This document shows positions 1-7,803 of a stretch of DNA of 24,635 bases, one piece after another (position 1 is the first letter of the stretch; every line of letters starts with the position of its first letter). The notes below the pieces were generated by a model, which was not told the origin of the DNA, did no database searches, and worked only from the letters and a program-made list of their open reading frames with translations. The stretch is from NCBI GenBank assembly GCA_964540575.1, contig CAZINI010000044.1, positions 1 through 24,635 on the forward strand, in the 5' to 3' direction. The position numbers and the translations under genes were made by a program. This DNA comes from UMGS1889 sp964540575 (GTDB taxonomy: Bacteria; Bacillota; Clostridia; Oscillospirales; Ruminococcaceae).

Positions 1-2
1 CA

Positions 3-362
3 ATTTACGAGGATAAAGTGCTTGGAAAAATCCCGGAGGATGTTTGCGTTAATCTTTTGGAAAAGTATCAGGCTGAGCAGAATGCATTGTCCGCAGAGGT
101 GGAAAAGCTTGAAGCGAAGCTGTCAGCCTTAAAACAGGACGAGGAAGATGTTGAGGAATTTATCCGCCGCTTGAAGAAATACACCGATGTGCAGGAGCTT
201 ACCAGAGAGATGTGCCTTGAACTGATTGAGTACATCACAGTTGACGAGTATTCCGCCGACAGACCTAGGGATATTCATATTTACTACAAGTTGTTGGACA
301 AGCCGCTGCCGCATAAGAGGTATATTGAGGTTGACAAGGGCGAAAGCGAAGATACGAACTGA
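3..362 (+). CDS. Serine recombinase, C-terminal end (5' truncated by window edge)
   Basis: The frame is open from the first bases of the window and ends at TGA 360-362, giving about 119 residues of a longer protein. The visible part has a Lys/Glu-rich coiled-coil stretch (about residues 20-60) followed by a tail with LIEYITVDEYSADRPRDIHI and IYYKLLDKPL. I recognise this as the C-terminal region of large serine recombinases/resolvases of Clostridia mobile elements (the DUF4368-type tail). The catalytic resolvase domain would lie upstream, outside the window. A GTG at 18-20 could start an ORF, but the family match continues before it (IYEDKVLGKIPED), so it is not a real start. A terminator hairpin follows directly. 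Whether the full gene is intact cannot be seen. Confidence 0.8.
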   Translation: MYEDKVLGKIPEDVCVNLLEKYQAEQNALSAEVEKLEAKLSALKQDEEDVEEFIRRLKKYTDVQELTREMCLELIEYITVDEYSADRPRDIHIYYKLLDKPLPHKRYIEVDKGESEDTN

Positions 363-373
363 TACTTTATGAG

Positions 374-422
374 AATAACTGTCTGTTATGGCTTTTGGCT
401 GGAACAGGCAGTTATTTTTTTT
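374..422 (+). terminator. Rho-independent terminator after recombinase
   Basis: A 13-bp stem (about 375-387 with 403-415, one G-T pair) with a 15-base loop runs into a T-rich run at about 413-422. It lies 12 bases after the recombinase stop codon. Confidence 0.75.
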
Positions 423-432
423 GAGATACAGC

Positions 433-720
433 GAGGTTTCGCAGGCGATAGGCAATACCGTATGCTTGTTCTCTGCTGCGGCAGCCGTTTTTACAGTAAT
501 TCTTCTTTTTTGGTCAAGCCTATTGTTTCAGTAATGTCTACGCCCACAGAGGCTGTATCCTCCACAGTAACATACCTTACTATATGTTTCATAGGGATAC
601 CCTTTATTATCGCATATAATGTTATCTGTTCGATTTTCAGAGGAATGGGTGATTCAAAAAGCCCTATGTATTTTGTCGCAATTGCCTGCGCTGCAAATAT
701 TGTAACACAGGAATTAAGGT
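433..720 (+). pseudogene. MATE efflux transporter fragment, frameshifted
   Basis: This is an internal piece of a MATE-family multidrug/Na+ antiporter of only about 95 residues, where a full protein has about 450. From 433 one frame reads EVSQAIGNTVCLF and VFTVILLF. From about 505 the next frame continues with LVKPIVSVMSTPTEAV, VTYLTICFIGIPFIIAYNV and IFRGMGDSKSPMYFVA, all typical MATE helices. Joining the two halves needs a one-base frameshift near 500-510 (T-rich). There is no start codon or N-terminal half, and the fragment ends abruptly at about 710, just before the MerR-like start. It is clearly a non-functional remnant, probably trimmed by insertion or deletion of the neighbouring recombinase element. 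Confidence 0.75.
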
Positions 721-726
721 ATGTGT

Positions 727-941
727 ATGGAAAAACAAGAATTATTTTCAATAGGCGATGTTGCAAAGCTGTTTCATATCAGCGTAAGCTCGCTGCGTCA
801 TTATGAAAAATCGGGCTTGTGGAACCCGAATATACTGATACTCAGACGGAATCGAAAAGACAAGGTGTACGCCTTATTTTATATATTATATTTTGGGCTT
901 TCTGTAGCGGTGAAGCAGCGTTTGGTCGGTTTTCAAATTGA
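727..941 (+). pseudogene. MerR-family regulator fragment, frameshifted
   Basis: The gene starts at ATG 727 with AAGG about 8 bases upstream and reads MEKQELFSIGDVAKLFHISV then SSLRHYEKSGL, the winged-helix DNA-binding start of MerR regulators. After residue 34 the expected NPEYTDxxT segment is found only after a one-base shift near 825-828 (EYTDTQTE). The shifted frame then loses similarity and stops at 939-941. Full-length members have 110-280 residues, so this is a decayed N-terminal piece. It follows the MATE remnant without a gap, suggesting a deletion fused two gene ends. It could still make a roughly 40-residue peptide, but not a working regulator. Confidence 0.65.
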
Positions 942-985
942 GATAAAACCGCCAATTGCTTGCCTTTGCACCAATTACCATGATT

Positions 986-1771
986 TTATCCAAATCTGAT
1001 TTCAGACGGCGTAACTCCATAGTATTCTCTGATTTTTCTGCTCATGTCGCTCTGACTGCAAAAACCTGTGTTTGCGGCAATATCGGACAGCTTCATGCCG
1101 GTATGTCGTATAAGCTCACAAGCCCTTGTGCAGCGTATGTGGGTCAGATATTCACGGGGCGACATCCCCGTTTCCGCTTTGAATGCGTGAGAAAGATACC
1201 CCTCGCTGATAAAATTATCGGCAGCAATATCCTCAATTTTTAAGCTGTCCGCATAATTCTGCTCAATATGCACCCTGACCTTTTCCGAAAGAATTTTTCC
1301 CGAACGCTTAGCAGTTTTTTCATTCTGTGGTCTGTAAATATCGTAAAATTCCGACACGATATCAAGTGCCGCACTCAGCTCCGAGTAAATATTTCCGCCA
1401 TACGAAAATATATCAGCCATTTTTTCAAAGTCCGATTGAATTTCGGGCTTATTTTTTATCACGATGATTCCGCCTTTGCTTGTATCCGTAAGCATTGAAA
1501 AGAGATCGGGACGGGTAAGCTGATTTTTCAACTCCCATGGGTTTATTATTGTAATAAATCGCTTATACTCTATATCCTTTTCTACAGTTACATCATGAAG
1601 CTGTCTGCTTTTTATAAGCGCAGAATCTCCGTCGGAAAGAACAGATATAATATCTCCTGTGACAATATTCACTTTGCCGCTTACGATGTGCATGATCTCA
1701 CATGACGTATGAGTATGACAGACGTTGTACATCGGATTTTCATAATATCCTGCGTGTTCTATAATAGCCAT
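986..1771 (-). CDS. AraC-family transcriptional regulator (cupin sensor + HTH)
   Basis: The 261-residue protein has a cupin-type sensor at residues about 5-100; CHTHTSCEIMHIVSGKVNIV carries the His/Glu barrel motif. A linker with a predicted helix covers about 100-155, and a two-helix-turn-helix AraC domain fills about 160-261. SLKIEDIAADNFISEGYLSH is HTH1, MSPREYLTHIRCTRACELI is the connecting helix and LSDIAANTGFCSQSDMSRKI is HTH2. The start ATG at 1771 is preceded by AAGGGTG. The gene is divergent from the GH59 gene across 147 bp, the usual layout of a sugar-responsive activator and its target. It probably senses a product of the hydrolases and activates the GH59-GH35 transcription unit; paired direct repeats in the gap fit this. 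The ligand is unknown. Confidence 0.9.
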   Translation of the reverse strand: MAIIEHAGYYENPMYNVCHTHTSCEIMHIVSGKVNIVTGDIISVLSDGDSALIKSRQLHDVTVEKDIEYKRFITIINPWELKNQLTRPDLFSMLTDTSKGGIIVIKNKPEIQSDFEKMADIFSYGGNIYSELSAALDIVSEFYDIYRPQNEKTAKRSGKILSEKVRVHIEQNYADSLKIEDIAADNFISEGYLSHAFKAETGMSPREYLTHIRCTRACELIRHTGMKLSDIAANTGFCSQSDMSRKIREYYGVTPSEIRFG

Positions 1772-1823
1772 TTTATCACCCTTTTTATCATATCATACAT
1801 CGGAATAATTTGCAACAAAATAC

Positions 1824-1859
1824 AGCAGATTTTCTATAAAAAAAAGCAGATTATATAAT
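1824..1859 (+). promoter_or_regulatory. Putative AraC-activated promoter of the GH59-GH35 unit
   Basis: AGCAGATT occurs twice (1824-1831 and 1845-1852), 21 bp apart or two helical turns, the layout of AraC-family half-sites. A perfect TATAAT lies at 1854-1859 with no good -35 (TTTCTA at 1831-1836), which fits an activator-dependent promoter. The GH59 start codon is about 60 bases downstream. The AraC assignment is inference. Confidence 0.45.
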
Positions 1860-1918
1860 GCAGTATTCCTCAAATTCAGCTAAAATATTATAAATAACCC
1901 TTTTAAGGAGATAGGCTT

Positions 1919-4504
1919 ATGAATATCAAGAAAATTATAGCGTCCGCTGTATGTGCAGCAATGCTCCCCGGCGTTTTTACCGGATGTGCGGACAGTAATG
2001 ATCAAGCTGAAACGGAGGAAACTGTTATGCAGACAACTGTGACAACAGCGGAAAAGGAAATACCGCTTGCAAGTGTGAACACGGCTTACAAATCTGTCAC
2101 TGTTGACGGAAACACTACAAATATGGACGAGGGTACGGTATGGCGTGGTCTGGGCGTTATAACGGGAAACAATTCCTCACGTCTGCTTATGGACTACAAA
2201 ACGGAAAATCCCGATTCATATTGGGAGATTATGAACCTACTGTTCAAGCCCGATTACGGTGCAGGTCTTACACACGTTAAGATCGAGTTCGGAACAGACG
2301 TTAATTCCTCATCGGGCACAGAGCCTTGTATAATGCGTTCAGCCGATGAAGAAGCGGACGTTACAAGGGGCGCAGGCTTTATGTTTGCGGCGGATGCTCT
2401 CTCCATAAATCCCGATATTACCGTTGATCTGCTTCGCTGGGGAGAGCCGAAGTGGGTAACGGACGCATTTGCCGAGTCACAGCAGGCAGGTTTTGAAGCA
2501 CGTTATAAATGGTATAAGGCGGCTATTGACGGTGCATATGATACCTACGGAATGAAATTTACACATATCAGTGCCGATGCAAACGAAGCTGAAAAAGTAG
2601 ATACCGATTGGATAATATATTTTGCCGATAAGCTGGAAAATGAGACTGACGAGCGTTACGATTACGGTGCAATAAAGATAGTTGCTTCCGATGAGATAGG
2701 TTCATGGAAGATCGCGGACGAAATGACAGTTAACGAAGTTCTGCGGAACGCAGTTGATATTCTTGCTGAGCATTACAACACTTGGGCAAGCGAAAAGGCT
2801 AAACTTCTGAACAAAAACTATGGCAAAGAGATCTGGTATTCCGAGGGAGTTGCTTCCACAAATATTGCAAAGCTTGCGGTTCAAAGCAACGGCAGCGGCA
2901 TTAACGGTACAAACGGTGCTCTGGACGTGTGCAATCGCATCATCAACGGTTATTACAACGGCAGAATGACAATGTATGAGTATCAGCCTGCTGTGGCAGC
3001 GTATTATTCGGGAGCAAAATATTTTCCGAAATCACTTATAAATGCACAAAACCCTTGGAGCGGTTATTATGAAGCGGACAGCGGAGTATGGACTTCCGCA
3101 CATTTCACCCATTTTATAAAGAACGGCTGGAGATTTATCGACAGTGCCTGCTATGGCGACGGCAAGGAAAACCATTCCATTTCCGAGACCACTAACAATT
3201 ATATGACAGTCACCGATACGGAAACGGGAGATTATTCTATCATCATCTGCAACGACAGCGAGGAGCAGCGCAGCTACACCTTTACCCTTGAAAATATGAA
3301 GCTGGCAGACGCACCGTTCACAATTTGGGAAACGAGAGGTCCCGACGAGGGTCAGGATTATGATGATAATTATTTTAAGAACATTGGCACATTCCTTCCC
3401 GTTGAAGCTGACGGAAAATATTCCTATTCCATTGAGGTCCAGCCCTATTCCATAGTGACCGTTACCACTCTTGACAAGACCGCAGATACTTCCGTTTACA
3501 ACTGCAAGTATGATGATATTCCCCTTGATATAAATTATTCCGACGATTTTGAATACTCCGAAGAATTTCTCTCCGCAAGAGGAAACGCTCCCCTTTACAC
3601 TACCGATCAGGGCGGAGCCTTTGAGGTTGCAGAAATTGACGGAAATAAGGTGCTTATGCAGATGATAAATGCCGATAACAAGCCTACCGACTGGCGTTAC
3701 AGAGGTACTCCAAATCCCATTACCTCTCTCGGCGACGACCGCTGGGCAAATTATTCTGCGGGGATAGATTTCAAGCTTGCGGATAGTGCTGCGGATAATT
3801 ATATAGCACTTGGCGTTCGCTATCTCACAGCAGAGCTGGATTCATGGTCAGCGGAAAACGGATACAGCGTAAGAGTATATCCCGGTGGAAAATGGGAGCT
3901 TAAAAAGAATGCACAGACAGCAGACAGCGGCGAAATTGACGGTTTTGACAGTTCGATATGGCATACGGTAAAGATCACCGCCGCAGGAAAGCATATATCC
4001 GCAGAGCTTGACGGTACAGAGCTTACCGCCTTTGACGATGATATTGCTTTTGCAAATTCGGGACGTGTTTCGATCGGCAGCGGTCTTTACAATAATATTT
4101 TTGACAATATGAAAATATCTCCTGTGGACGGTTACAAACCGACAATTACAAGAGTTGATGATCACGACCCGTCTGTTACATATAACGGTGACTGGTACAG
4201 AACTGTTCCCGACAGCTATCTTAATTTCAACAGAACAATTTCCCGTGCGGAAATTGCCGAGGGAGATACGGCAGAAAAGAGCTTTGAGTTCAGCTTTACG
4301 GGAGATCGTTTTGCGATAATCGGTCAGACCGACCCTGCGGATATTGAAGTTTATGTTGACGGAGAACTGTTTGAAACAAATGAAAATCCTTGGGGCGCAC
4401 TTGCAAGACAGTGCAGCTATTCTGCGGAAGTTCCCGAGGGCGAACACACAGTCAAGATCAAGGTCATCGGCGGTTCCTATACTGTCGACGCAATAGAATA
4501 TTGA
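1919..4504 (+). CDS. Secreted GH59 lipoprotein (galactocerebrosidase-like beta-galactosidase)
   Basis: The 861-residue protein begins with a lipoprotein signal peptide (KK then a hydrophobic core) and a lipobox VFTGC with lipidation at Cys23, so it is exported and membrane-anchored. A Thr/Glu-rich linker follows. Residues about 55-400 match family GH59 galactosylceramidases: WRGLGVITGNNSSRLLMDY, LLFKPDYGAGLTHVKIEFGT, SSGTEPCIMR and LLRWGEPKWV. The likely acid/base is Glu223 (DANEAE) and the likely nucleophile Glu309 (IWYSEG). A GH59 beta-sandwich lies at about 400-525, a LamG/lectin-like domain at about 540-735 and an extra beta-rich, possibly carbohydrate-binding module at about 740-861. The family hydrolyses beta-galactosyl bonds; in bacteria the true substrate (glycolipid, galactan or beta-galactoside) is not settled. 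AAGGAG at 1905-1910 sets the start. The GH35 gene follows 8 bases after the stop. Confidence 0.88.
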   Translation: MNIKKIIASAVCAAMLPGVFTGCADSNDQAETEETVMQTTVTTAEKEIPLASVNTAYKSVTVDGNTTNMDEGTVWRGLGVITGNNSSRLLMDYKTENPDSYWEIMNLLFKPDYGAGLTHVKIEFGTDVNSSSGTEPCIMRSADEEADVTRGAGFMFAADALSINPDITVDLLRWGEPKWVTDAFAESQQAGFEARYKWYKAAIDGAYDTYGMKFTHISADANEAEKVDTDWIIYFADKLENETDERYDYGAIKIVASDEIGSWKIADEMTVNEVLRNAVDILAEHYNTWASEKAKLLNKNYGKEIWYSEGVASTNIAKLAVQSNGSGINGTNGALDVCNRIINGYYNGRMTMYEYQPAVAAYYSGAKYFPKSLINAQNPWSGYYEADSGVWTSAHFTHFIKNGWRFIDSACYGDGKENHSISETTNNYMTVTDTETGDYSIIICNDSEEQRSYTFTLENMKLADAPFTIWETRGPDEGQDYDDNYFKNIGTFLPVEADGKYSYSIEVQPYSIVTVTTLDKTADTSVYNCKYDDIPLDINYSDDFEYSEEFLSARGNAPLYTTDQGGAFEVAEIDGNKVLMQMINADNKPTDWRYRGTPNPITSLGDDRWANYSAGIDFKLADSAADNYIALGVRYLTAELDSWSAENGYSVRVYPGGKWELKKNAQTADSGEIDGFDSSIWHTVKITAAGKHISAELDGTELTAFDDDIAFANSGRVSIGSGLYNNIFDNMKISPVDGYKPTITRVDDHDPSVTYNGDWYRTVPDSYLNFNRTISRAEIAEGDTAEKSFEFSFTGDRFAIIGQTDPADIEVYVDGELFETNENPWGALARQCSYSAEVPEGEHTVKIKVIGGSYTVDAIEY

Positions 4505-4512
4505 GGTGCGAA

Positions 4513-6255
4513 ATGTTTGAAATAAAGGATAAATTCTATCTGAATGGAAAACCGTTTAAAATAATCTCGGGAGCGTTCCATTACTTCCGAACCGTTCCCG
4601 AATACTGGCAGGACAGACTTGAAAAGCTTGTGAATATGGGCTGCAATACCGTTGAGACCTATATCCCTTGGAATTTTCACGAGCCGAACAGGGGACAGTT
4701 TATTTGGGACGGAATGCGTGATATATGCCGTTTTATCGAAACTGCACAGGAATTGGGACTTTATATAATAATACGACCCTCACCTTATATCTGCTCGGAA
4801 TGGGAGTTCGGCGGTCTGCCTGCATGGCTTCTCCGTGACAGGAATATGCGGCTTCGGTGCAGCTATGAGCCGTATCTCAGTGCTGTAAAGGATTATTACA
4901 GCGTGCTTATCCCGAAGCTGGTGCCTTATCAGACAGACAGGGGCGGAAATATTATTTTAGTGCAGATCGAGAACGAGTACGGCTATTACGGCAACGATAA
5001 GGCGTATCTTGAATTCCTGCGTGATACTATGAGAGAGCTTGGTATAACCGTTCCCTTTGTGACCTCAGACGGTCCATGGAGTGAGCCGATATTCAAATCG
5101 GGAATGGTGGACGGTGCGCTGCCTACGGGAAATTTTGGTTCTGCGGCAGAGTGGCAGTTCGGTCAGATGAAAAAATTCATCGGCGAGGACAAGCCGCTTA
5201 TGTGTATGGAATTCTGGAACGGTTGGTTTGACGCTTGGGGAGATGAGCATCACACAACTTCTCCCGAGAAAGCGGCGGCAGAGCTTGACGAGCTGCTGAA
5301 ACGGGGCAGCGTTAATTTCTATATGTTCGAGGGCGGTACCAATTTCGGCTTTATGAGCGGCAGAAATGGCGGAAGCAGAACAGGGGACGTTACATCATAT
5401 GATTATGACGCTCCCCTCACGGAGGACGGACAGATAACCGAAAAATACAGGCTCTGCAGGGACGTGATTGCAAAATATACGGATATAAAGGAGATACCTC
5501 TTACGACAGTTATCAAGCGTAAGGCTTACGGAAAAATCTCCTGCACGGGCAAAGCTGATCTGTTCTCTGTCCTTGACAAAATATCCGAACCTGTCCGTTC
5601 AGCTTATCCCCTGACAATGGAGGAAATCGGACAGAATTACGGTTATGTTTTATACCGCACCAAAATCAACGACGGCGAGACGGTGAACGAGATACGCCTT
5701 GAAAACGCTGCCGACAGAATTCAGTGTTATCATAACGGCGAATATGTTTATACTGCCTTTGCGGAAAATATTCACGAAAAATTTGAGCCGAATGAAAAGC
5801 ACACAGGCGGAATTATTGACCTGCTTTGCGAGAATATCGGGCGTGAAAACTTTGGAACAGGTCTTGAAAATCAGAGAAAGGGCATTTCGGGCGGCGTTAA
5901 AATAAATGATCACCGACAGTTCGGCTTTGAAATTTTTCCGCTCCCTCTTGATGAAGAACAGATAGGAAAACTAAGTTTTGATGAGGGATATTCCGAGGGC
6001 GTTCCTGCTTTTTACAGATTTGAATTTGAAGCCGATGAGCTTTGTGATACGTTTCTTGAGCTTGAAGGATTCGGCAAGGGCTGTGCCTTTGTAAACGGCT
6101 TTAATTTGGGACGTTTTTGGGATATAGGTCCTCAGAAGCGGCTTTATCTGCCTGCACCTCTGCTGAAAAAGGGAATGAATACGATCATTATCTTTGAAAC
6201 CGAAGGCAAAGCCGCAGAAGAGATATACCTTGCGGACGAAGGCAGACTTGGTTAA
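4513..6255 (+). CDS. GH35 beta-galactosidase, cytoplasmic
   Basis: The 580-residue protein starts at ATG 4513 (MFEIKDKFYLNGKPFKIISG), chosen because GAGGTG lies 4 bases upstream and family homology begins here; an earlier in-frame ATG at 4390 lies inside the GH59 gene. The GH35 barrel covers about 1-320 with GAFHYFRTVPEYW, ETYIPWNFHEP, acid/base Glu155 (QIENEYGYYG) and nucleophile Glu233 (MCMEFWNGWFDAWG). MFEGGTNFGFM is a further family hallmark. C-terminal jelly-roll domains end with the typical GKGCAFVNGFNLGRFW. There is no signal peptide, so it acts on imported beta-galactosides, retaining configuration and releasing galactose. It is translationally close to GH59, so one transcript probably encodes an outer and an inner step. 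Confidence 0.93.
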   Translation: MFEIKDKFYLNGKPFKIISGAFHYFRTVPEYWQDRLEKLVNMGCNTVETYIPWNFHEPNRGQFIWDGMRDICRFIETAQELGLYIIIRPSPYICSEWEFGGLPAWLLRDRNMRLRCSYEPYLSAVKDYYSVLIPKLVPYQTDRGGNIILVQIENEYGYYGNDKAYLEFLRDTMRELGITVPFVTSDGPWSEPIFKSGMVDGALPTGNFGSAAEWQFGQMKKFIGEDKPLMCMEFWNGWFDAWGDEHHTTSPEKAAAELDELLKRGSVNFYMFEGGTNFGFMSGRNGGSRTGDVTSYDYDAPLTEDGQITEKYRLCRDVIAKYTDIKEIPLTTVIKRKAYGKISCTGKADLFSVLDKISEPVRSAYPLTMEEIGQNYGYVLYRTKINDGETVNEIRLENAADRIQCYHNGEYVYTAFAENIHEKFEPNEKHTGGIIDLLCENIGRENFGTGLENQRKGISGGVKINDHRQFGFEIFPLPLDEEQIGKLSFDEGYSEGVPAFYRFEFEADELCDTFLELEGFGKGCAFVNGFNLGRFWDIGPQKRLYLPAPLLKKGMNTIIIFETEGKAAEEIYLADEGRLG

Positions 6256-6278
6256 TGGATTTATAATCGCATACATTA

Positions 6279-6326
6279 AGGGGCTGCTGCACGGACATCA
6301 TTTATGTGATGCCTTGCAACAGCCCT
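6279..6326 (+). repeat. GGGGCTGCTGCA hairpin repeat / terminator after GH35
   Basis: The outer arms AGGGGCTGCTGCA (6279-6291) and TGCAACAGCCCT (6315-6326) pair with one G-T. An inner CATCA/TGATG stem fits inside the loop. It begins 24 bases after the GH35 stop. The same arm sequence recurs at 12414-12447 and at the ends of the IS element. Confidence 0.65.
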
Positions 6327-6344
6327 ACAATACTGTATATTATT

Positions 6345-6378
6345 CAGAACAGCACTGCAATTAAGTTGGGCTGTTCTG
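6345..6378 (+). terminator. Second hairpin downstream of GH35
   Basis: A perfect 9-bp stem CAGAACAGC (6345-6353) pairs with GCTGTTCTG (6370-6378), followed by a TTTATTT stretch. It is a plausible terminator insulating the ROK gene. Confidence 0.55.
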
Positions 6379-6418
6379 TTTATTTAGCTGATTTTTTTTA
6401 TTAAATTCTTTAGAACAC

Positions 6419-6468
6419 TTGACTTTTTCTCGCAAATGATATAAACTTTAATAAAACGTTTGAGAAAA
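6419..6468 (+). promoter_or_regulatory. Putative ROK promoter with operator half-site
   Basis: TTGACT at 6419-6424 precedes an AT-rich -10 region around 6440-6447 (TATAAA/TAAACT, spacing imperfect). ACTTTAATAAAACGTTT at 6446-6462 is identical to the left part and centre of the palindrome at 7735-7762, but its right arm is degenerate. The arrangement suggests weaker autorepression by ROK. Confidence 0.5.
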
Positions 6469-6484
6469 GGCAAGGCGATATGAA

Positions 6485-7588
6485 ATGAACAAAAATGCTG
6501 ATAAAAGCATTAACAGAACTAAAATTGCCCGATATATCTATAAAAAATCGGAAACCTCAAAGCCTGAGATCGCAGCGGAGCTTGGTCTTAGTATGCCGAC
6601 TGTTCTCCAAGGGATAAAAGAACTATCAGCAATGGGACTTGTGAGCGAGGTAGGCAAAAACAAATCTACGGGGGGAAGAAAATCAGCCGCTTTATCTATT
6701 ACGCCGATGTACAGGATAGCAGCAGGGATAGACATTACCGCAAATCATATAAGCTATGTAGTAATAGACCTTTGCGGAAATCTGCTATTAAAAAAACGCA
6801 TTAAGGCGGAATACTCCAATTCAAATGAGTATTATGAATTTGTTGCGGAAAACCTTGAGCTTGCTCTTGATGAAGCACAGGCGGACAGGTCTGTTCTTCT
6901 TGGCGTGGGAATTTCTCTTCCCGGCATAATTGACAAGGAAAACGAGATATTGCTCCGTTCGCATATTCTTGGTCAGAACAATGTTAGTTTGAAAATCCTC
7001 AGTCAGATGATACCGTACAGCGTCGAATTTGAAAATGATGCAAACAGCGCACTTTTTGCGGAGATGAGGTACATTGAGGGTGATATGATATATCTTTCGC
7101 TCAGCAACAGCGTAGGCGGTTCCATATATATCAACAGCTCCATATATGGGGGAGATAATTACCGCAGTGCAGAGTTCGGACATATTATTATTGAGCGTGC
7201 CGGAAAGACCTGTTACTGCGGCAAAAAAGGCTGTGCCGATTCATACTGCTCGGCAAGAGTGCTTGAAAAACACGCTTCGTCATTAGAAGACTTTTTTACC
7301 GGTCTGCAAAAAGGCGATGAAAATCTCAGAAAGGTCTGGGGGGATTATCTTGATGATCTTGCAGTAGTTATCAGTAATCTAAGAATGACCTTTGACTGCG
7401 ATATTATGCTGGGAGGATATGTGGGAGGCTATCTGAGGCAATATATGCAGGAGCTTGGAAAGCGTGTGGTCAACTACAATATGTTTGAAAATGATACGCT
7501 GTATTTAAAAAACTGTCGATATGAAAAGGAAGCATCCGCAACAGGTGCAGCAATGCACTTTACAGAGCGATTTTTTGATAATATATAA
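6485..7588 (+). CDS. ROK-family transcriptional repressor
   Basis: The 367-residue protein has an N-terminal winged HTH (about 10-70; KPEIAAELGLSMPTVLQGIK) followed by a ROK domain. GIDITANHISYVVIDLCGN is the phosphate-1-like motif, ENDANSAL (183-190) keeps the kinase-type Asp185, and the zinc signature is FGH233 with CYCGKKGCADSYC (243-255). The HTH fusion marks it as a XylR/NagC-type regulator rather than a sugar kinase. ROK repressors leave DNA on binding a sugar or sugar phosphate. A near-perfect palindrome in front of the next operon and a matching half-site before this gene make it the likely repressor of the dehydrogenase-transporter-kinase operon and of itself. The ligand is unknown. 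A strong terminator follows. Confidence 0.92.
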   Translation: MNKNADKSINRTKIARYIYKKSETSKPEIAAELGLSMPTVLQGIKELSAMGLVSEVGKNKSTGGRKSAALSITPMYRIAAGIDITANHISYVVIDLCGNLLLKKRIKAEYSNSNEYYEFVAENLELALDEAQADRSVLLGVGISLPGIIDKENEILLRSHILGQNNVSLKILSQMIPYSVEFENDANSALFAEMRYIEGDMIYLSLSNSVGGSIYINSSIYGGDNYRSAEFGHIIIERAGKTCYCGKKGCADSYCSARVLEKHASSLEDFFTGLQKGDENLRKVWGDYLDDLAVVISNLRMTFDCDIMLGGYVGGYLRQYMQELGKRVVNYNMFENDTLYLKNCRYEKEASATGAAMHFTERFFDNI

Positions 7589-7590
7589 TG

Positions 7591-7631
7591 AAAACACCGT
7601 ATGCTCGGATAACTTGAGCATACGGTGTTTT
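7591..7631 (+). terminator. Strong terminator after ROK gene
   Basis: A perfect 16-bp stem (7591-7606 with 7616-7631) starts with AAAACACC and ends with GGTGTTTT. The A/T flanks let it work on either strand. Confidence 0.85.
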
Positions 7632-7698
7632 CTTTGGTACATTTATATATATTATGTAATATTTGTTTGTGGAATCAAACAAATATGTACAAAAGCTA

Positions 7699-7727
7699 TT
7701 GACAAATACAATTTGATACGGCATAAT
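7699..7727 (+). promoter_or_regulatory. Sigma-A promoter of the polyol/sugar operon
   Basis: A perfect -35 TTGACA (7699-7704) is separated by 17 bases from the -10 CATAAT (7722-7727). The predicted start point at about 7734 falls at the edge of the palindromic operator. Confidence 0.75.
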
Positions 7728-7734
7728 ATGTATA

Positions 7735-7762
7735 GACTTTAATAAAACGTTTTATCAAAGTC
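7735..7762. promoter_or_regulatory. 28-bp near-perfect palindrome, likely ROK operator
   Basis: The palindrome has a perfect 14-bp core ATAAAACGTTTTAT (7742-7755) flanked by GACTTT and AAAGTC arms, with a single mismatched pair (A7741 against C7756) over 28 bp. It covers the predicted transcription start of the downstream operon, the classic place for a repressor. ROK is the nearest regulator and carries half of this site upstream of its own gene. The regulator-site link is inference. Confidence 0.7.
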
Positions 7763-7803
7763 TAATAATGAAGCCGATGAAAATTATAAAGGAGAGCGAT
7801 ATT

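Noticed and set aside
906..960. CGGTTTT/AAAACCG stem as terminator of the AraC gene
   Set aside because: There is no T run on the minus strand after the stem, and it overlaps the end of the MerR remnant; the evidence is too weak.
3848..4447. Long antisense frame within the GH59 gene
   Set aside because: It is a shadow of the GH59 reading frame, with no ribosome site and no family likeness.
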